Notes: generated by a model from the letters alone, not told the origin. A DNA stretch of 64,000 nt from an uncultured Sphingomonadaceae bacterium (GCA_947497455.1 CANMGU010000001.1:992001-1056000); one strand, 5' to 3'. Shown: positions 18,072 through 27,047, counted from the stretch's first letter. Translations and numbers: made by a program.

Positions 18072-18401
18072 GTGGCGTTGAAGTCGACAAGATACCGCAA
18101 AGTGGAGCCAGCAGCATTGAACCGACGGGCGGTTCCGCGTCATGAAGTGACCGTGTCCAGCGCATCCTTAAAACGCCGAGGCGATAAATCCATAGTCGCC
18201 ACGTTGCTGGATATTTCGATCTACGGGTGCCGGTTTGAAGCAGACGCCGTGTTTCAGGAAGGTGAAAAAGTCACTGTCACCGTCAATCAACAGCCGCCTA
18301 TGAAAGCGACATTGGTCTGGCAAAAAACAAAGCAGGCCGGCTGTCGCTTTGCCGACGCTCTCGATACTGAGATATTACGGACTCTGACACTGGCTTCCTG
18401 A
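18072..18401 (+). CDS. PilZ domain-containing protein
   Basis: This 109-residue single-domain protein has the cyclic-di-GMP binding signature of PilZ: RRAVPRH (RxxxR) near residue 18 and DISIYGCRFEA ([D/N]xSxxG) near residue 47. A beta-barrel follows, ending in the hydrophobic KATLVWQKTKQAGCRF strand. Single-domain PilZ proteins act as c-di-GMP effectors on motility or exopolysaccharide machinery. The start is GTG at 18072, supported by a perfect AGGAGG at 18061-18066. No partner gene is adjacent. Confidence 0.88.
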   Translation: MALKSTRYRKVEPAALNRRAVPRHEVTVSSASLKRRGDKSIVATLLDISIYGCRFEADAVFQEGEKVTVTVNQQPPMKATLVWQKTKQAGCRFADALDTEILRTLTLAS

Positions 18402-18420
18402 GACTGGCGAACCAGACCCG

Positions 18421-18583
18421 CTTTCAAAGTTCACACGATTCACACATGCTTTTTTGCTGGTCATCTAGTCATGACGACAATGGTGCTGAGCTTTCAAAGT
18501 TCACACAAATCACACCGGTCAGTTGTGGATTGTAAGACGGCTTCTTTTGTCATCTGACTTTCCAAAGTTCACACAAGTCACAC
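18421..18583 (+). repeat. Three-copy intergenic direct repeat
   Basis: The 320-base gap 18402-18721 holds three copies of a 25-26 base unit at 18421-18445, 18491-18515 and 18558-18583, about 67-70 bases apart. The shared core is CAAAGTTCACAC, then three variable bases, then TCACAC. Each unit itself contains a TTCACAC-like motif twice about nine bases apart. The spacers are less similar. The array sits between the PilZ and GNAT genes, ending 139 bases before the GNAT start. I see no gene in the gap. Confidence 0.85.
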
Positions 18584-18721
18584 GCACTTTGCGCTGCTGG
18601 TGGCGAAAAAATGCTGTGCTTCGCGCTCGCCACGTAACAAACAGAAAGAAAAGATTTAAATTGTCAAAGAGCCAAGGCGACATATAGCATTTCGGCGGGA
18701 TTGTAGGAAAGAGCGAGAACG

Positions 18722-19177
18722 ATGGATATTCGATTGGATGATCTCACGGGTAAGCCGGTTCAGACCTTACTGGCCGCTCACCTTTCCGGCATGCAGAGCA
18801 ACTCTCCGCCCGGAAGTGTTTATGCCTTGGATCTCTCCGGATTAAAGACGCCCGATGTCACTGTGTGGACAGCTTGGGATCATGGTCATCTGATGGGAGT
18901 TGGAGCGCTGAAACAATTGTCTGATGTGGCTGGTGAAATCAAATCCATGCGCACCGATTCGGCGCATTTGCGCAAAGGCGTTGGTCTGTCAATTCTCAAC
19001 CACATAATTGAAGAGGCGCGGCGGCGAGGATATAAACGATTAAGCTTGGAAACAGGGTCTGGGGATGAATTCGAGCCAGCACTTCGTCTTTACCGTAAGC
19101 GCGGTTTTGAAAATGGTGAAGCATTTGGCAATTACAAAGCGAGCACATTCAACCAGTTTCTGCACAAGAGCCTTTAA
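18722..19177 (+). CDS. GNAT family N-acetyltransferase
   Basis: This 151-residue protein has the acetyl-CoA binding loop of GNAT enzymes, HLRKGVGLSILNHIIEEARRRGY, followed by LSLETGSGDEFEPALRLYRKRGF. It most resembles small-molecule or PhnO-like acetyltransferases. The acceptor is unknown. A membrane-protein gene begins 12 bases after its stop, suggesting a two-gene unit. The triple direct repeat lies immediately upstream, in the region that should hold its promoter. Confidence 0.87.
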   Translation: MDIRLDDLTGKPVQTLLAAHLSGMQSNSPPGSVYALDLSGLKTPDVTVWTAWDHGHLMGVGALKQLSDVAGEIKSMRTDSAHLRKGVGLSILNHIIEEARRRGYKRLSLETGSGDEFEPALRLYRKRGFENGEAFGNYKASTFNQFLHKSL

Positions 19178-19189
19178 CAAAGGAGATAT

Positions 19190-19552
19190 ATGATGGCGGA
19201 GCGGATTTGCTGGATTATTCTGGGCCTTATTCATCTGCCGCCCTTTACCGCATTTTTTGTGCCGTCGTTGATCACACGCCTCTATAACGTAGCCTCTGAT
19301 GATGTGAATTTTGCGCTACTGCAGCATCGTGCCGCTTTGTTCGGGGTCGTCCTTATCACTTGCCTTTGGTCAGCCTTTGACCCGGGTACGCGCAAGCTCG
19401 CAGTTACGGTTGTTGCGCTCTCCATGATCAGTTTCCTTTTGATTTTTGCTCTATATGGACAGCCCGGTTCGTTGCGCTCGATTGCTGTGGCAGATCTTGT
19501 CGGATTGCCGTTCCTGGCTTTTGTTGGATGGCGGGCATTTCTCGCCAACTGA
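19190..19552 (+). CDS. Small membrane protein of unknown function
   Basis: This 120-residue protein has about four predicted membrane segments, near residues 5-25, 48-62, 70-88 and 98-116. I do not recognise a named family. The gene has a good AGGAG at 19181-19185. Two adjacent ATG codons (19190 and 19193) can serve, the second giving the better spacing. Its close linkage to the GNAT gene suggests co-transcription. There are no catalytic motifs to interpret. Confidence 0.75.
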   Translation: MMAERICWIILGLIHLPPFTAFFVPSLITRLYNVASDDVNFALLQHRAALFGVVLITCLWSAFDPGTRKLAVTVVALSMISFLLIFALYGQPGSLRSIAVADLVGLPFLAFVGWRAFLAN

Positions 19553-19638
19553 TGCTGCCATGGCCGGTTACCTAACGAAGATGGTTACGAGATTCCTGTT
19601 TGTTTGACAGCTGTGGTATTTCTCGCAATAGCCCGAAC

Positions 19639-20385
19639 ATGTCATCGCCTTCTTTATCCCAGCGCATTATCGGCCGTCTGTTTCGGACAGGCTCGCCTTC
19701 CCTTCAAAGGCATGTGGCAGATATGGTTGCGCGGGCTTCGGAAGAGATTGTCTATCACCGCCTGGTCGAAAATGATTTCAGGCCGAAGGCGATTATTGAT
19801 GTCGGGGCTTTCAAAGGCGACTGGACGCGGATGGCAGGGCGGATTTTCGGTCCGATGCCGATGCTCATGGTGGAGGCGCAGCCATCGCTGCGTGCTGGTC
19901 TCGATGCGCTAACGCAAGAATTGCCACATGTGAAATGCGAAACGGCAGTTCTTGGCGCGACTGCGGGGCGGGAGGTGACCTTCTATGAGATGGGAACTGG
20001 ATCATCCTTCATGCCCGAGGCCAGCGATGCGCCGCGCAAGGAGCTGAAGCTGCGAACCCGGACCCTGGATGACGTGGTTTACGAGCATCTCGAACCGGTT
20101 GACGACATGTTCCTGAAGATAGATGTGCAAGGCGCGGAGCTTCAGGTTTTGCAGGGTGCCGACAAGGTGCTGGAGCGCGCCGGTTTAGTGCAGCTGGAGA
20201 CCGCCATGCTGCAATATAATGAAGGTGCTCCGCTGTTGCCCGAGGTCGTTGCATTCATGGCAGATCGCGGGCTTTACCCGACAGAAGTGTCGGGTTTCAG
20301 TCGTCCGCGCAATCATCTGGTGCAAATTGACTTACTCTTTGCCCGTACCGGATCAGTGCTCCGGCCGGAGTTTTTCAACTTTTAG
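19639..20385 (+). CDS. FkbM family methyltransferase
   Basis: This SAM-dependent methyltransferase of about 248 residues shows the FkbM pattern. Motif I is AIIDVGAFKGDWTRMA, then MVEAQPSL, and the characteristic DDMFLKIDVQGAELQVLQGA block. FkbM proteins usually O-methylate sugars of glycans or glycosylated products. ATG at 19639 is used, but a TTG at 19600 in the same frame is possible; neither has a clear ribosome site. It converges on amtB with only 18 bases between the stops. Confidence 0.87.
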   Translation: MSSPSLSQRIIGRLFRTGSPSLQRHVADMVARASEEIVYHRLVENDFRPKAIIDVGAFKGDWTRMAGRIFGPMPMLMVEAQPSLRAGLDALTQELPHVKCETAVLGATAGREVTFYEMGTGSSFMPEASDAPRKELKLRTRTLDDVVYEHLEPVDDMFLKIDVQGAELQVLQGADKVLERAGLVQLETAMLQYNEGAPLLPEVVAFMADRGLYPTEVSGFSRPRNHLVQIDLLFARTGSVLRPEFFNF

Positions 20386-20403
20386 ACGCTGGCTTCAGTT
20401 GGC

Positions 20404-21717
20404 CTAGTCGAGATCCCAAGCCCGTTCACCATGGCTGGCAATGTCGAGACCATCGCGCTCGTCATCTTCATTGACCCGCATTGGCAGGATGAAGCTGATA
20501 CCATAGCCCAGAATCGCCGTTGCTACAGCTGACCAAATGGCGACAGCGCCCACACCAATGAGCTGTGCAACAAACTGGCTACCAAAGGCCATTCCCTCAG
20601 GATAACCGGTGCCATCGAAGCCTTCGGCGATGAACAGCGCGAGCAACAGTGAGCCGAGCATTCCGCCGACACCGTGGACTGCAAAGACATCAAGGCTGTC
20701 GTCGATCTTGAAGCCGTTTTTAACCAGCCCGACGGCGAAGAAGCAGACGAGACCGGCAAGACCGCCGATAATGATAGAAGCGCCAGGACCGACAAATCCG
20801 GCTGCAGGTGTGATCGTTGCCAAACCGGCAATGGCGCCAGTTGCCACGCCGACCGCGGTTGATTTTCCAACCTTGATCCGTTCGATCAAGATCCAGACCA
20901 ATGCGGCCATGGAGGCAGCAATATGGGTGTTGATGATTGCAGACGAGGCGTCATCGGTCGCGGTAAGCGCTGAGCCACCGTTAAAACCGAACCAGCCGAC
21001 CCAAAGCAAGCCAGCACCGGCAACGGTCAGGGCAGGGCTGTGGGGTAGCATAAGCGTTTTGGGCCAGCCAATGCGCTTGCCCATCATGATAGCAACAACC
21101 AGGGCCGACACACCTGCTGTGGTGTGAACGACGATGCCGCCAGCAAAATCGAGAACGCCCATGCTGGCAAGCCAACCACCGCCCCATACCCAATGGGTTA
21201 CGGGGGCATATACGACGAGCAGCCAAAGCGAACAGAAGGCCACGACCCAGCCGAAGCGGGCGCGGTCCACCCATGCGCCCACCATAAGGGCAGGGGTAAT
21301 CACTGCAAAGGTCATCTGGAACATCGCAAATGCAGACTCAGGAACGGTCGTATCTTCACGAACATTGCCAAGATTCTGAAACATCCAGTTGATTCCATTG
21401 CCTAATATTCCATTGGTAACAGTTCCGAATGCCAGTGTGTAACCAACCACAACCCACAGGACTGAGGCGATTGCGGCAACGGCCATGCATTGCACCAGCA
21501 CCGAAAGGAAATTCTTGGAACGGACCAGACCGCCGTAAAACAGGGCAAGGCCGGGAAGGGTCATCAGCAGCACCAAGGCGGTTGATGTTAAAATCCAGGC
21601 GGTGTCGCCGCTATTGGCAACATCCGTGGTTTGATCAACTACATCCTGTGCCGAGGCTGGTACCGATGCCAATATCGCAACACTGATAGTGGCCAGAAAC
21701 TTACTCAGATATTTCAT
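20404..21717 (-). CDS. amtB: Ammonium transporter
   Basis: This 437-residue protein has a signal peptide (MKYLSKFLATISVAIL to PASAQ) and about eleven membrane helices. It carries Amt signatures: ALFYGGLVRSKN, DFAGGIVVHTTAGVSALVVA (first pore histidine) and DVFAVHGVGGMLGSLL (second pore histidine). The C-terminal cytosolic tail, DERDGLDIASHGERAWDLD, matches the regulatory tail contacted by GlnK. Usually glnK is co-transcribed with amtB, but no P-II gene flanks it here. ATG 21717 is preferred because it starts the signal peptide and has GGGGGA upstream. Confidence 0.95.
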   Translation of the reverse strand: MKYLSKFLATISVAILASVPASAQDVVDQTTDVANSGDTAWILTSTALVLLMTLPGLALFYGGLVRSKNFLSVLVQCMAVAAIASVLWVVVGYTLAFGTVTNGILGNGINWMFQNLGNVREDTTVPESAFAMFQMTFAVITPALMVGAWVDRARFGWVVAFCSLWLLVVYAPVTHWVWGGGWLASMGVLDFAGGIVVHTTAGVSALVVAIMMGKRIGWPKTLMLPHSPALTVAGAGLLWVGWFGFNGGSALTATDDASSAIINTHIAASMAALVWILIERIKVGKSTAVGVATGAIAGLATITPAAGFVGPGASIIIGGLAGLVCFFAVGLVKNGFKIDDSLDVFAVHGVGGMLGSLLLALFIAEGFDGTGYPEGMAFGSQFVAQLIGVGAVAIWSAVATAILGYGISFILPMRVNEDDERDGLDIASHGERAWDLD

Positions 21718-21856
21718 CAAATCCCCCGAGGATATAATTATATTACGCATGTTCGACTGAACGAATCATATTTTGGCGGGTTTCTAGTCGAGAGCCGCTT
21801 GAGACACAACCGGCAACCCTTCGCTTATTCGCTGAGTTGAGCTTTAGAGGCTATTC

Positions 21857-22870
21857 TCAGGCCCAGCCTTCGAGCACTTGATCCGGGGGGCGGTGCCCAT
21901 CTGCCCACACGCGTATATTGGCGATGACCCTTTCACCAGAAGCTTCGCGTCCTTCAAAGGTGGCGCTGCCCATATGCGGCAGAAGCACAACATTTTTGAG
22001 CTTGAGCAGGCGTTCGTCGACTGCCGGTTCATGGGTGTAGACATCCAGACCGGCTCCGCCGATCTTCTCCTGCTGCAATGCTTCTATCATGGCATTCTCA
22101 TCGATCAGGTCGCCGCGTGCTGTGTTGATCAGATAAGTCGACGGCTTCATCTTCGCGATCCGCTCGGCGTCAATCAGCTCATGGGTTTCCGGTGTATGCG
22201 GGCAATGGATGGTTATGATATCGCAGGTTTGAATCAACTCATCCAGATTTTCGATATAGCTAGCATTGAACGATTCTTCGACTGCAGGAGGCAATTGTCG
22301 CCGGTTATGATAAACAATCGAAAGGCCGAAACCTGAGGCGCGACGCGCGACGGCCTGACCGATACGCCCCATGCCGATTATGCCCAGCTTTTTTCCGCCA
22401 ATACAGTGGCCGAGCATGCCAGAGGGCTTCCAACCCTCCCACTGACCAGAGCGCATCAACTTCTCGCCTTCTGCCAAGCGGCGCGGAACCGAGAGGATCA
22501 GCGCCATGGTCATATCAGCCGTGTCTTCGGTGAAGACGCCAGGTGTGTTGGTTACCAAAATTTTGCGTGCGCGTGCAGCGGCAAGATCGATATGATCAAC
22601 GCCCGCTCCAAAGCTTGCGATGAGCTTCAACCGGTCTGGCGCGCCGGCTATCATCTCTGCATCAATATGATCGGTGACGGTGGGAACGAGGACATCGCAG
22701 TCAGCCATGGCCGCGATCAAATCATCACGAGAAAAGGCGCGATCGGCTAAATTTGGCACAACATCAAACAGTTCACCCATCCGATCATGTATGGCATCCG
22801 CCAGCTCTCGCGTGACGATGACGCGCGGTTTCGCAGGGCGATCTTCTTCAGGTCGGGGTGTTTCAGCCAT
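21857..22870 (-). CDS. D-isomer-specific 2-hydroxyacid dehydrogenase (glyoxylate/hydroxypyruvate reductase type)
   Basis: This 337-residue NAD(P)-dependent enzyme reduces 2-oxoacids such as glyoxylate or hydroxypyruvate. The nucleotide-binding motif is KKLGIIGMGRIGQAVARRA. The catalytic Arg lies in INTARGDLIDE, the Glu in GLDVYTHEP and the His in LLPHMGSATFEGR. The FGAGVDHIDLAAA segment is also family-typical. It carries a 12-residue N-terminal extension rich in charge and proline. It lies upstream of amtB on the same strand with about 139 bases between, so a separate amtB promoter is likely. Confidence 0.88.
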   Translation of the reverse strand: MAETPRPEEDRPAKPRVIVTRELADAIHDRMGELFDVVPNLADRAFSRDDLIAAMADCDVLVPTVTDHIDAEMIAGAPDRLKLIASFGAGVDHIDLAAARARKILVTNTPGVFTEDTADMTMALILSVPRRLAEGEKLMRSGQWEGWKPSGMLGHCIGGKKLGIIGMGRIGQAVARRASGFGLSIVYHNRRQLPPAVEESFNASYIENLDELIQTCDIITIHCPHTPETHELIDAERIAKMKPSTYLINTARGDLIDENAMIEALQQEKIGGAGLDVYTHEPAVDERLLKLKNVVLLPHMGSATFEGREASGERVIANIRVWADGHRPPDQVLEGWA

Positions 22871-22982
22871 GGGGGATTGCTATGCCTGAATTTTACATCA
22901 GGTCAAGCAGGTGACGCTTGATGCGGTATTGGCTTTCAGTTTATGGCTTTGTGCTGTTGGGGGAATGAACAAGTTTTGAAGC

Positions 22983-23474
22983 ATGCAGAGATTTAGATCA
23001 GGAATATTATCACTTTTGGCTTTTTTGGCGGTCACCTTGGTGACCGCTACACCAGCTATGGCGCAACAGGAGCCGCCTTATTGGGCCTCTATTGATGAAC
23101 CAGAGGCGCGGATGCGGACCGGGCCGAGTACCGAATATCCGACAATGTGGATCTACAAGCGGGAGCGATTGCCGATTAAGATTCTGGCGCGCTACAAAGC
23201 ATGGCGCAAGGTTGAAGATCCTGACGGCGCACAGGGCTGGATGCACGCCCGTCTTCTAAGTGCAACGCAGACCGCAGTGGTGCTCGGAGAAAAGGGATTG
23301 GCACAACCGCTCCGATCCAATCCACAAAGCGATGCCAGGATTATCTGGCGCGTGGAGCCCGGAGTGGTTGGCAAGATTACGCAATGTGAAGATGGTTGGT
23401 GTCTGCTCGATGTCACTGGAAGGCGTGGCTATATTGATCGGAAACTGATTTGGGGTGATGATCCTTTGAAATAG
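22983..23474 (+). CDS. Secreted SH3-domain protein
   Basis: This 163-residue protein has a signal peptide (MQRFRSGILSLLAFLAVTLV to PAMAQ) and two bacterial SH3-like repeats. The first is around EARMRTGPSTEYPTMWIYKR, and the second is around RSNPQSDARIIWRVEPGVVGKI with CEDGWCLLDV. The family binds peptidoglycan or other extracellular ligands in the periplasm. Function beyond envelope association is unknown. It appears monocistronic. Confidence 0.85.
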   Translation: MQRFRSGILSLLAFLAVTLVTATPAMAQQEPPYWASIDEPEARMRTGPSTEYPTMWIYKRERLPIKILARYKAWRKVEDPDGAQGWMHARLLSATQTAVVLGEKGLAQPLRSNPQSDARIIWRVEPGVVGKITQCEDGWCLLDVTGRRGYIDRKLIWGDDPLK

Positions 23475-23808
23475 CGATCTGCACGTTTGGATATCGGGGT
23501 GCATAGTTAATGGTCGCTGTGTCAAAATGGCACATGAGTCGGCGTCGAGGCCAGGCGATGTAGCGCTTTTCGGTGACGTTAATGTCAATATTGGTAAATT
23601 TTGCGGATTTCAGCCGATAGGCATTTGCCTGGAAGGTTAACAATGTTCTAATGTTCTTTCGGATCGGTCGCAGGAGTTGGCTTGCGACACGAAAAGGCGA
23701 AAGTCTGATGAAGTCTGGATCCGATCTCTGACATTCCTGGAATGTTGTTGATAGTCGCAGCTTTCGCTGCTTTGGGCCGGGTCCGCATGAATATTTGGGG
23801 CAATTAGA
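23475..23808. other. 334-base intergenic region upstream of PEP-CTERM gene
   Basis: I see no gene here. It contains a perfect dyad ACATTCC-T-GGAATGT at 23732-23746, about 63 bases before the PEP-CTERM start codon, and a short tandem AATGTTCT around 23642. I looked for a sigma-54 -24/-12 promoter, which controls some PEP-CTERM genes. TGGCAC occurs at about 23529, but the matching -12 element is absent. Confidence 0.5.
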
Positions 23809-24498
23809 ATGAAGAATATCAAGAATTTGAAGATGTCTGCTTTGGCATTGGCTGCTTCGGGGATGATGACAACCACTGCATCTGCCGAAGTGCTGATTTT
23901 CAATGCGAGCAACTACACCAGCGGCAACAACAAGCACGGCCTTTGGACGAACAATACGAATGTCGGTTCAGACCGCTTCTATGCTTTTCAAAATGACGCT
24001 ATCTTCACCGTCGATACGATCGCCGGTACGGCAACCTTGACCGGCACCGCAATTAACGGTTCGAACAATGTTGCTGACATCAACCTCAGCTTTGGTGGCT
24101 TTCTCGAGACAACCCTGGGGTCCGCCTTCACCTACAAAAAGGAAGGTGGCCTGGCATATGATCCGCTGACCGACACGCAGGACGTGGATTTTTTCACCAC
24201 CGCGACTGGATCAATCGCGATCGATGGTTATTCCTATATGCTACAAGCTGATCCTTTTGCCGGCAATCACGCGTTTCAATATGGCGTGGGGGCAAATGCC
24301 AAAAATGGAGCCTTCGGAGCATCATCATGGCTTCTGGTTGAAGGCGAAGGTGGCGAACGGCCGCGGCACTGGGATATCAATGTAAATCTGGCTGCTGTGC
24401 CAGAACCAGCCACATGGGCCTTCATGATCTTTGGCTTTGGCGCTGTTGGTGGTGCCTTGCGTCGCAAGAAGTCGCGACAAGCAGTCAGTTTCGCTTAA
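23809..24498 (+). CDS. PEPxxWA-CTERM sorting domain protein
   Basis: This 229-residue exported protein has a signal peptide (MKNIKNLKMSALALAASGMM to TASA). Its C-terminal sorting signal is VPEPATWAFMIFGFGAVGGA followed by LRRKK, which is the motif, membrane helix and basic cluster of PEPxxWA-CTERM. Such proteins are processed by exosortase-type enzymes and associate with the cell surface or exopolysaccharide. The body is rich in Asn, Thr and Gly and has no named domain. No exosortase gene lies in the window. A strong terminator follows. Confidence 0.88.
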   Translation: MKNIKNLKMSALALAASGMMTTTASAEVLIFNASNYTSGNNKHGLWTNNTNVGSDRFYAFQNDAIFTVDTIAGTATLTGTAINGSNNVADINLSFGGFLETTLGSAFTYKKEGGLAYDPLTDTQDVDFFTTATGSIAIDGYSYMLQADPFAGNHAFQYGVGANAKNGAFGASSWLLVEGEGGERPRHWDINVNLAAVPEPATWAFMIFGFGAVGGALRRKKSRQAVSFA

Positions 24499-24520
24499 GT
24501 TACATTGGCAAAACAAAAAA

Positions 24521-24555
24521 GGGTCGGAGTGCGCTGCTTCTCCGACCCTTTTTTT
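24521..24555. terminator. Rho-independent terminator, probably bidirectional
   Basis: A perfect nine-base stem (GGGTCGGAG at 24521-24529 with CTCCGACCC at 24540-24548) is followed by seven T and preceded by an A-rich run. It can end both the PEP-CTERM gene and the convergent thiolase gene. Confidence 0.9.
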
Positions 24556-24574
24556 GTGACTATAATCACCTGAT

Positions 24575-25765
24575 CTAGTCGGTAAGCTCGACAGCGACCG
24601 CTGTTGCTTCACCGCCGCCTATGCATAATGCAGCGACGCCTTTCTTGAGTCCCTGCTTTTTCAGGGCAGCGATCAGGGTGACCATGATCCGCGCACCGCT
24701 GGCTCCGATAGGATGACCCAAAGCAGTGGCGCCGCCATTAATGTTCAACTTGTCTCGCGATATGCCGATGTCCTGCATCGCAAACATGGCAACGCAGGCG
24801 AAGGCTTCATTGACTTCCCAGAGATCAACTTCGTCAACGCTCCAGCTCGCTTTCTCGAGAACTTTCTGGATTGCCGAAACTGGCGCAGTGGTGAATTTGG
24901 CAGGCGCATGGGCATGGGCGGCATGGGCTACAATATGTGCGACCGGCTTCAGGCCCTTCGCATCGGCGACGCTGGCACGCGTCAGGACCATTGCCGCAGA
25001 GCCGTCGGAGATCGAAGAGGCGTTGGCCGCCGTGATGGTGCCATCCTTGGCAAATGCAGGACGCAATTGCGGAATCTTGTCCGGATTGCCTTTGAGCGGC
25101 TGTTCGTCTTTGTCCACAGTGACGCTGCCCTTACGTGTCTTGACTTCGACAGCAACGACCTCATCATCAAAGGCATCGCCTTCGACAGCTGCTTTGGCCC
25201 GAGCGAGGGATTCAATCGCATATTCGTCCTGTGCTTCACGGGTTAATTGATATTCACCTGCGGTTTCCTCGGCAAAGCTGCCCATCGCCCGGCCTTTGTC
25301 ATAGGCATCTTCAAGACCATCGAGAAACATGTGGTCCATGGCCTGTGCATGCCCCAATCGCGCACCACCACGCATTTTCGGCAGCAGATAGGGCGCATTA
25401 GTCATGCTCTCCATCCCGCCGGTCACGATGATATCAACCGAGCCGGCAGCTAGCGCTTCTGCGCCCATGATTGCGGTTTGCATGCCTGACCCACACATCT
25501 TGTTTACAGTCGTGGCCTCGACGGATTCCGGCAGTCCGCCCAATATAGCGGCCTGGCGGGCAGGGGCCTGACCCTGTCCGGCAGACAGGACATTGCCCAT
25601 GTAAATGCGTTCAACGTCAGCGCCTTCAATACCTGCGCGCTCAACTGCAGCGCGAACTGCCACGGCGCCGAGGTCCGGTGCGCTTACGTCACCCAAGGCA
25701 CCTTGCATGCCGCCCATCGGGGTGCGGGCATAGGACAGAATGACGACGGGATCGGATTGAGACAT
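24575..25765 (-). CDS. Acetyl-CoA C-acetyltransferase (thiolase)
   Basis: This 396-residue thiolase condenses or cleaves acyl-CoA with acetyl-CoA. The acylated cysteine is in NKMCGSGMQ, the NEAF motif is present as EVNEAFACVA, and the second half has GHPIGASGARI and CIGGGEATA, giving the catalytic His and Cys. The length and GGMESMTNAPYL block match biosynthetic-type acetoacetyl-CoA thiolases (AtoB/PhaA-like). It could also serve degradation of ketogenic substrates. No phaB or beta-oxidation gene is adjacent, so the pathway is not fixed by context. Confidence 0.92.
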   Translation of the reverse strand: MSQSDPVVILSYARTPMGGMQGALGDVSAPDLGAVAVRAAVERAGIEGADVERIYMGNVLSAGQGQAPARQAAILGGLPESVEATTVNKMCGSGMQTAIMGAEALAAGSVDIIVTGGMESMTNAPYLLPKMRGGARLGHAQAMDHMFLDGLEDAYDKGRAMGSFAEETAGEYQLTREAQDEYAIESLARAKAAVEGDAFDDEVVAVEVKTRKGSVTVDKDEQPLKGNPDKIPQLRPAFAKDGTITAANASSISDGSAAMVLTRASVADAKGLKPVAHIVAHAAHAHAPAKFTTAPVSAIQKVLEKASWSVDEVDLWEVNEAFACVAMFAMQDIGISRDKLNINGGATALGHPIGASGARIMVTLIAALKKQGLKKGVAALCIGGGEATAVAVELTD

Positions 25766-25916
25766 AAGGCTTACCTTTCAAAGGATATCTGGGCCGCTTT
25801 GGCATATTGAATCTTGGTTCTCCACATAGTCCTGACCTTCGGGTTTTTCAATCGCAGCATTGAACATCTATGCATGTCATGCCAATCGGCTTTCTTGTGT
25901 TTTTCCGGAGCCGATA

Positions 25917-26678
25917 TTGCCAGATCATGTCTATCCTCTTGTTGGTGCCATCTTCGGGCTCATAATCGGTAGCTTTTTGGCGACCATTGTGGTCCGATGG
26001 CCGAAGGGCCAATCCGTGATATCTGGGCGCTCGCGTTGCGACAGCTGCGATCAGCAGCTTCGTGCAATAGACCTGATTCCGGTGATCAGCTATTTGCTGC
26101 GTTCTGGAAAATGCGCCAGATGCGGCGCCACAATAAACCCGGATCATCTGATGATAGAGCTCGGTGCTGCTTTGATTGGCGGGCTGGCTTTTCTCGTCGA
26201 ACCTGGAAGTGCAGGATTGGTGGGCGCAATTTTTGGCTGGCTTTTGCTCGCATTGGCGGCATTGGATGCGCAGCATCACTGGTTGCCGGACCGGCTTACT
26301 TTAGCATTGGCAATCAGCGGCTTGGCCGCATCATTCTTCATTGATGCGCCCGATATTGTTGACCGAGTAATGGGTGGTGCTACAGGCTTTGGAGCGCTTT
26401 TTATCATTGGTTGGAGCTATCGGTTGTTACGCGGCCGTGAAGGCTTGGGGGGCGGAGATCCCAAAATGCTAGGGGCTATTGGCTGCTGGCTTGGGTGGTC
26501 AGCCCTTCCATTGGTGATTTTGGGAGCAGCATTGATCGGATTGCTGTCTGCGTTGATGATGCGCATCCGTGGCCAAACGGTTACCGCAGACAGCGCTTTA
26601 CCACTTGGCAGCTTTATGGCGATCACCGCCTTTCCTTTGTGGATAGTCCAGACAATGATGGGTGGAAATCTACTCTAG
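25917..26678 (+). CDS. Type IV prepilin peptidase / leader peptidase (A24)
   Basis: This 253-residue inner-membrane aspartic protease cleaves and may N-methylate type IV pilin-like signal peptides. The N-terminal part has GLIIGSFLATIVVRWP and the two CxxC pairs (CDSC, CARC) of bifunctional PilD enzymes. The catalytic aspartates lie in LAALDAQHHWLPD and GGGDPKMLG. I place the start at TTG 25917 because GGAG lies six bases upstream and this puts the conserved GSF motif at its usual position. The frame stays open to 25860. No pilus or secretion genes are adjacent. Confidence 0.88.
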   Translation: MPDHVYPLVGAIFGLIIGSFLATIVVRWPKGQSVISGRSRCDSCDQQLRAIDLIPVISYLLRSGKCARCGATINPDHLMIELGAALIGGLAFLVEPGSAGLVGAIFGWLLLALAALDAQHHWLPDRLTLALAISGLAASFFIDAPDIVDRVMGGATGFGALFIIGWSYRLLRGREGLGGGDPKMLGAIGCWLGWSALPLVILGAALIGLLSALMMRIRGQTVTADSALPLGSFMAITAFPLWIVQTMMGGNLL

Positions 26679-26770
26679 CAGGAAATGGCACGCAGAGGGT
26701 TGCCAGCAAAATTTTACTCCGCTAACAGAGCGTCGATTTCGCAATTGCCAGTCTGCGGCAACGCAAATCA

Positions 26771-26855
26771 GCCCCTGTGGTGGAATTGGTAGACGCGCTC
26801 GACTCAAAATCGAGTTCCGCAAGGAGTGCCCGTTCGAGTCGGGCCAGGGGCACCA
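26771..26855 (+). tRNA. tRNA-Leu (anticodon CAA)
   Basis: The 85-base sequence has acceptor strands gcccctg (26771-26777) and caggggc (26845-26851). The anticodon stem-loop ctcgactcaaaatcgag reads CAA. A long variable arm typical of leucine tRNAs follows, then the T arm with gttcgagtc, and an encoded CCA end. Confidence 0.96.
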
Positions 26856-27047
26856 TTCCTGACATTGACGTCCCATCTGTTGCTTGGTTGCAACGTTTTT
26901 GGGCCCTTTCGTGCAATAATAATACTTACTGGTCTGTAAAGCATGAGAAGCGGTGGACTAATGCCATGAATTCTCTCAATGCGGGCTTAGTTGGAGGGTC
27001 GTTCTAGTTTACTAGATCTCCGCACTAAAAGTTTTCGGGAGTAAATA

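Noticed and set aside
18421..18583. CRISPR array
   Set aside because: Only three units, spacing about 67-70 bases with 42-45-base spacers that vary in length, imperfect repeats and no cas genes.
21732..21743. ATATAATTATAT palindrome upstream of amtB as an operator
   Set aside because: It is a low-complexity AT palindrome very near the ribosome site; I found no NtrC or sigma-54 elements to support regulation.
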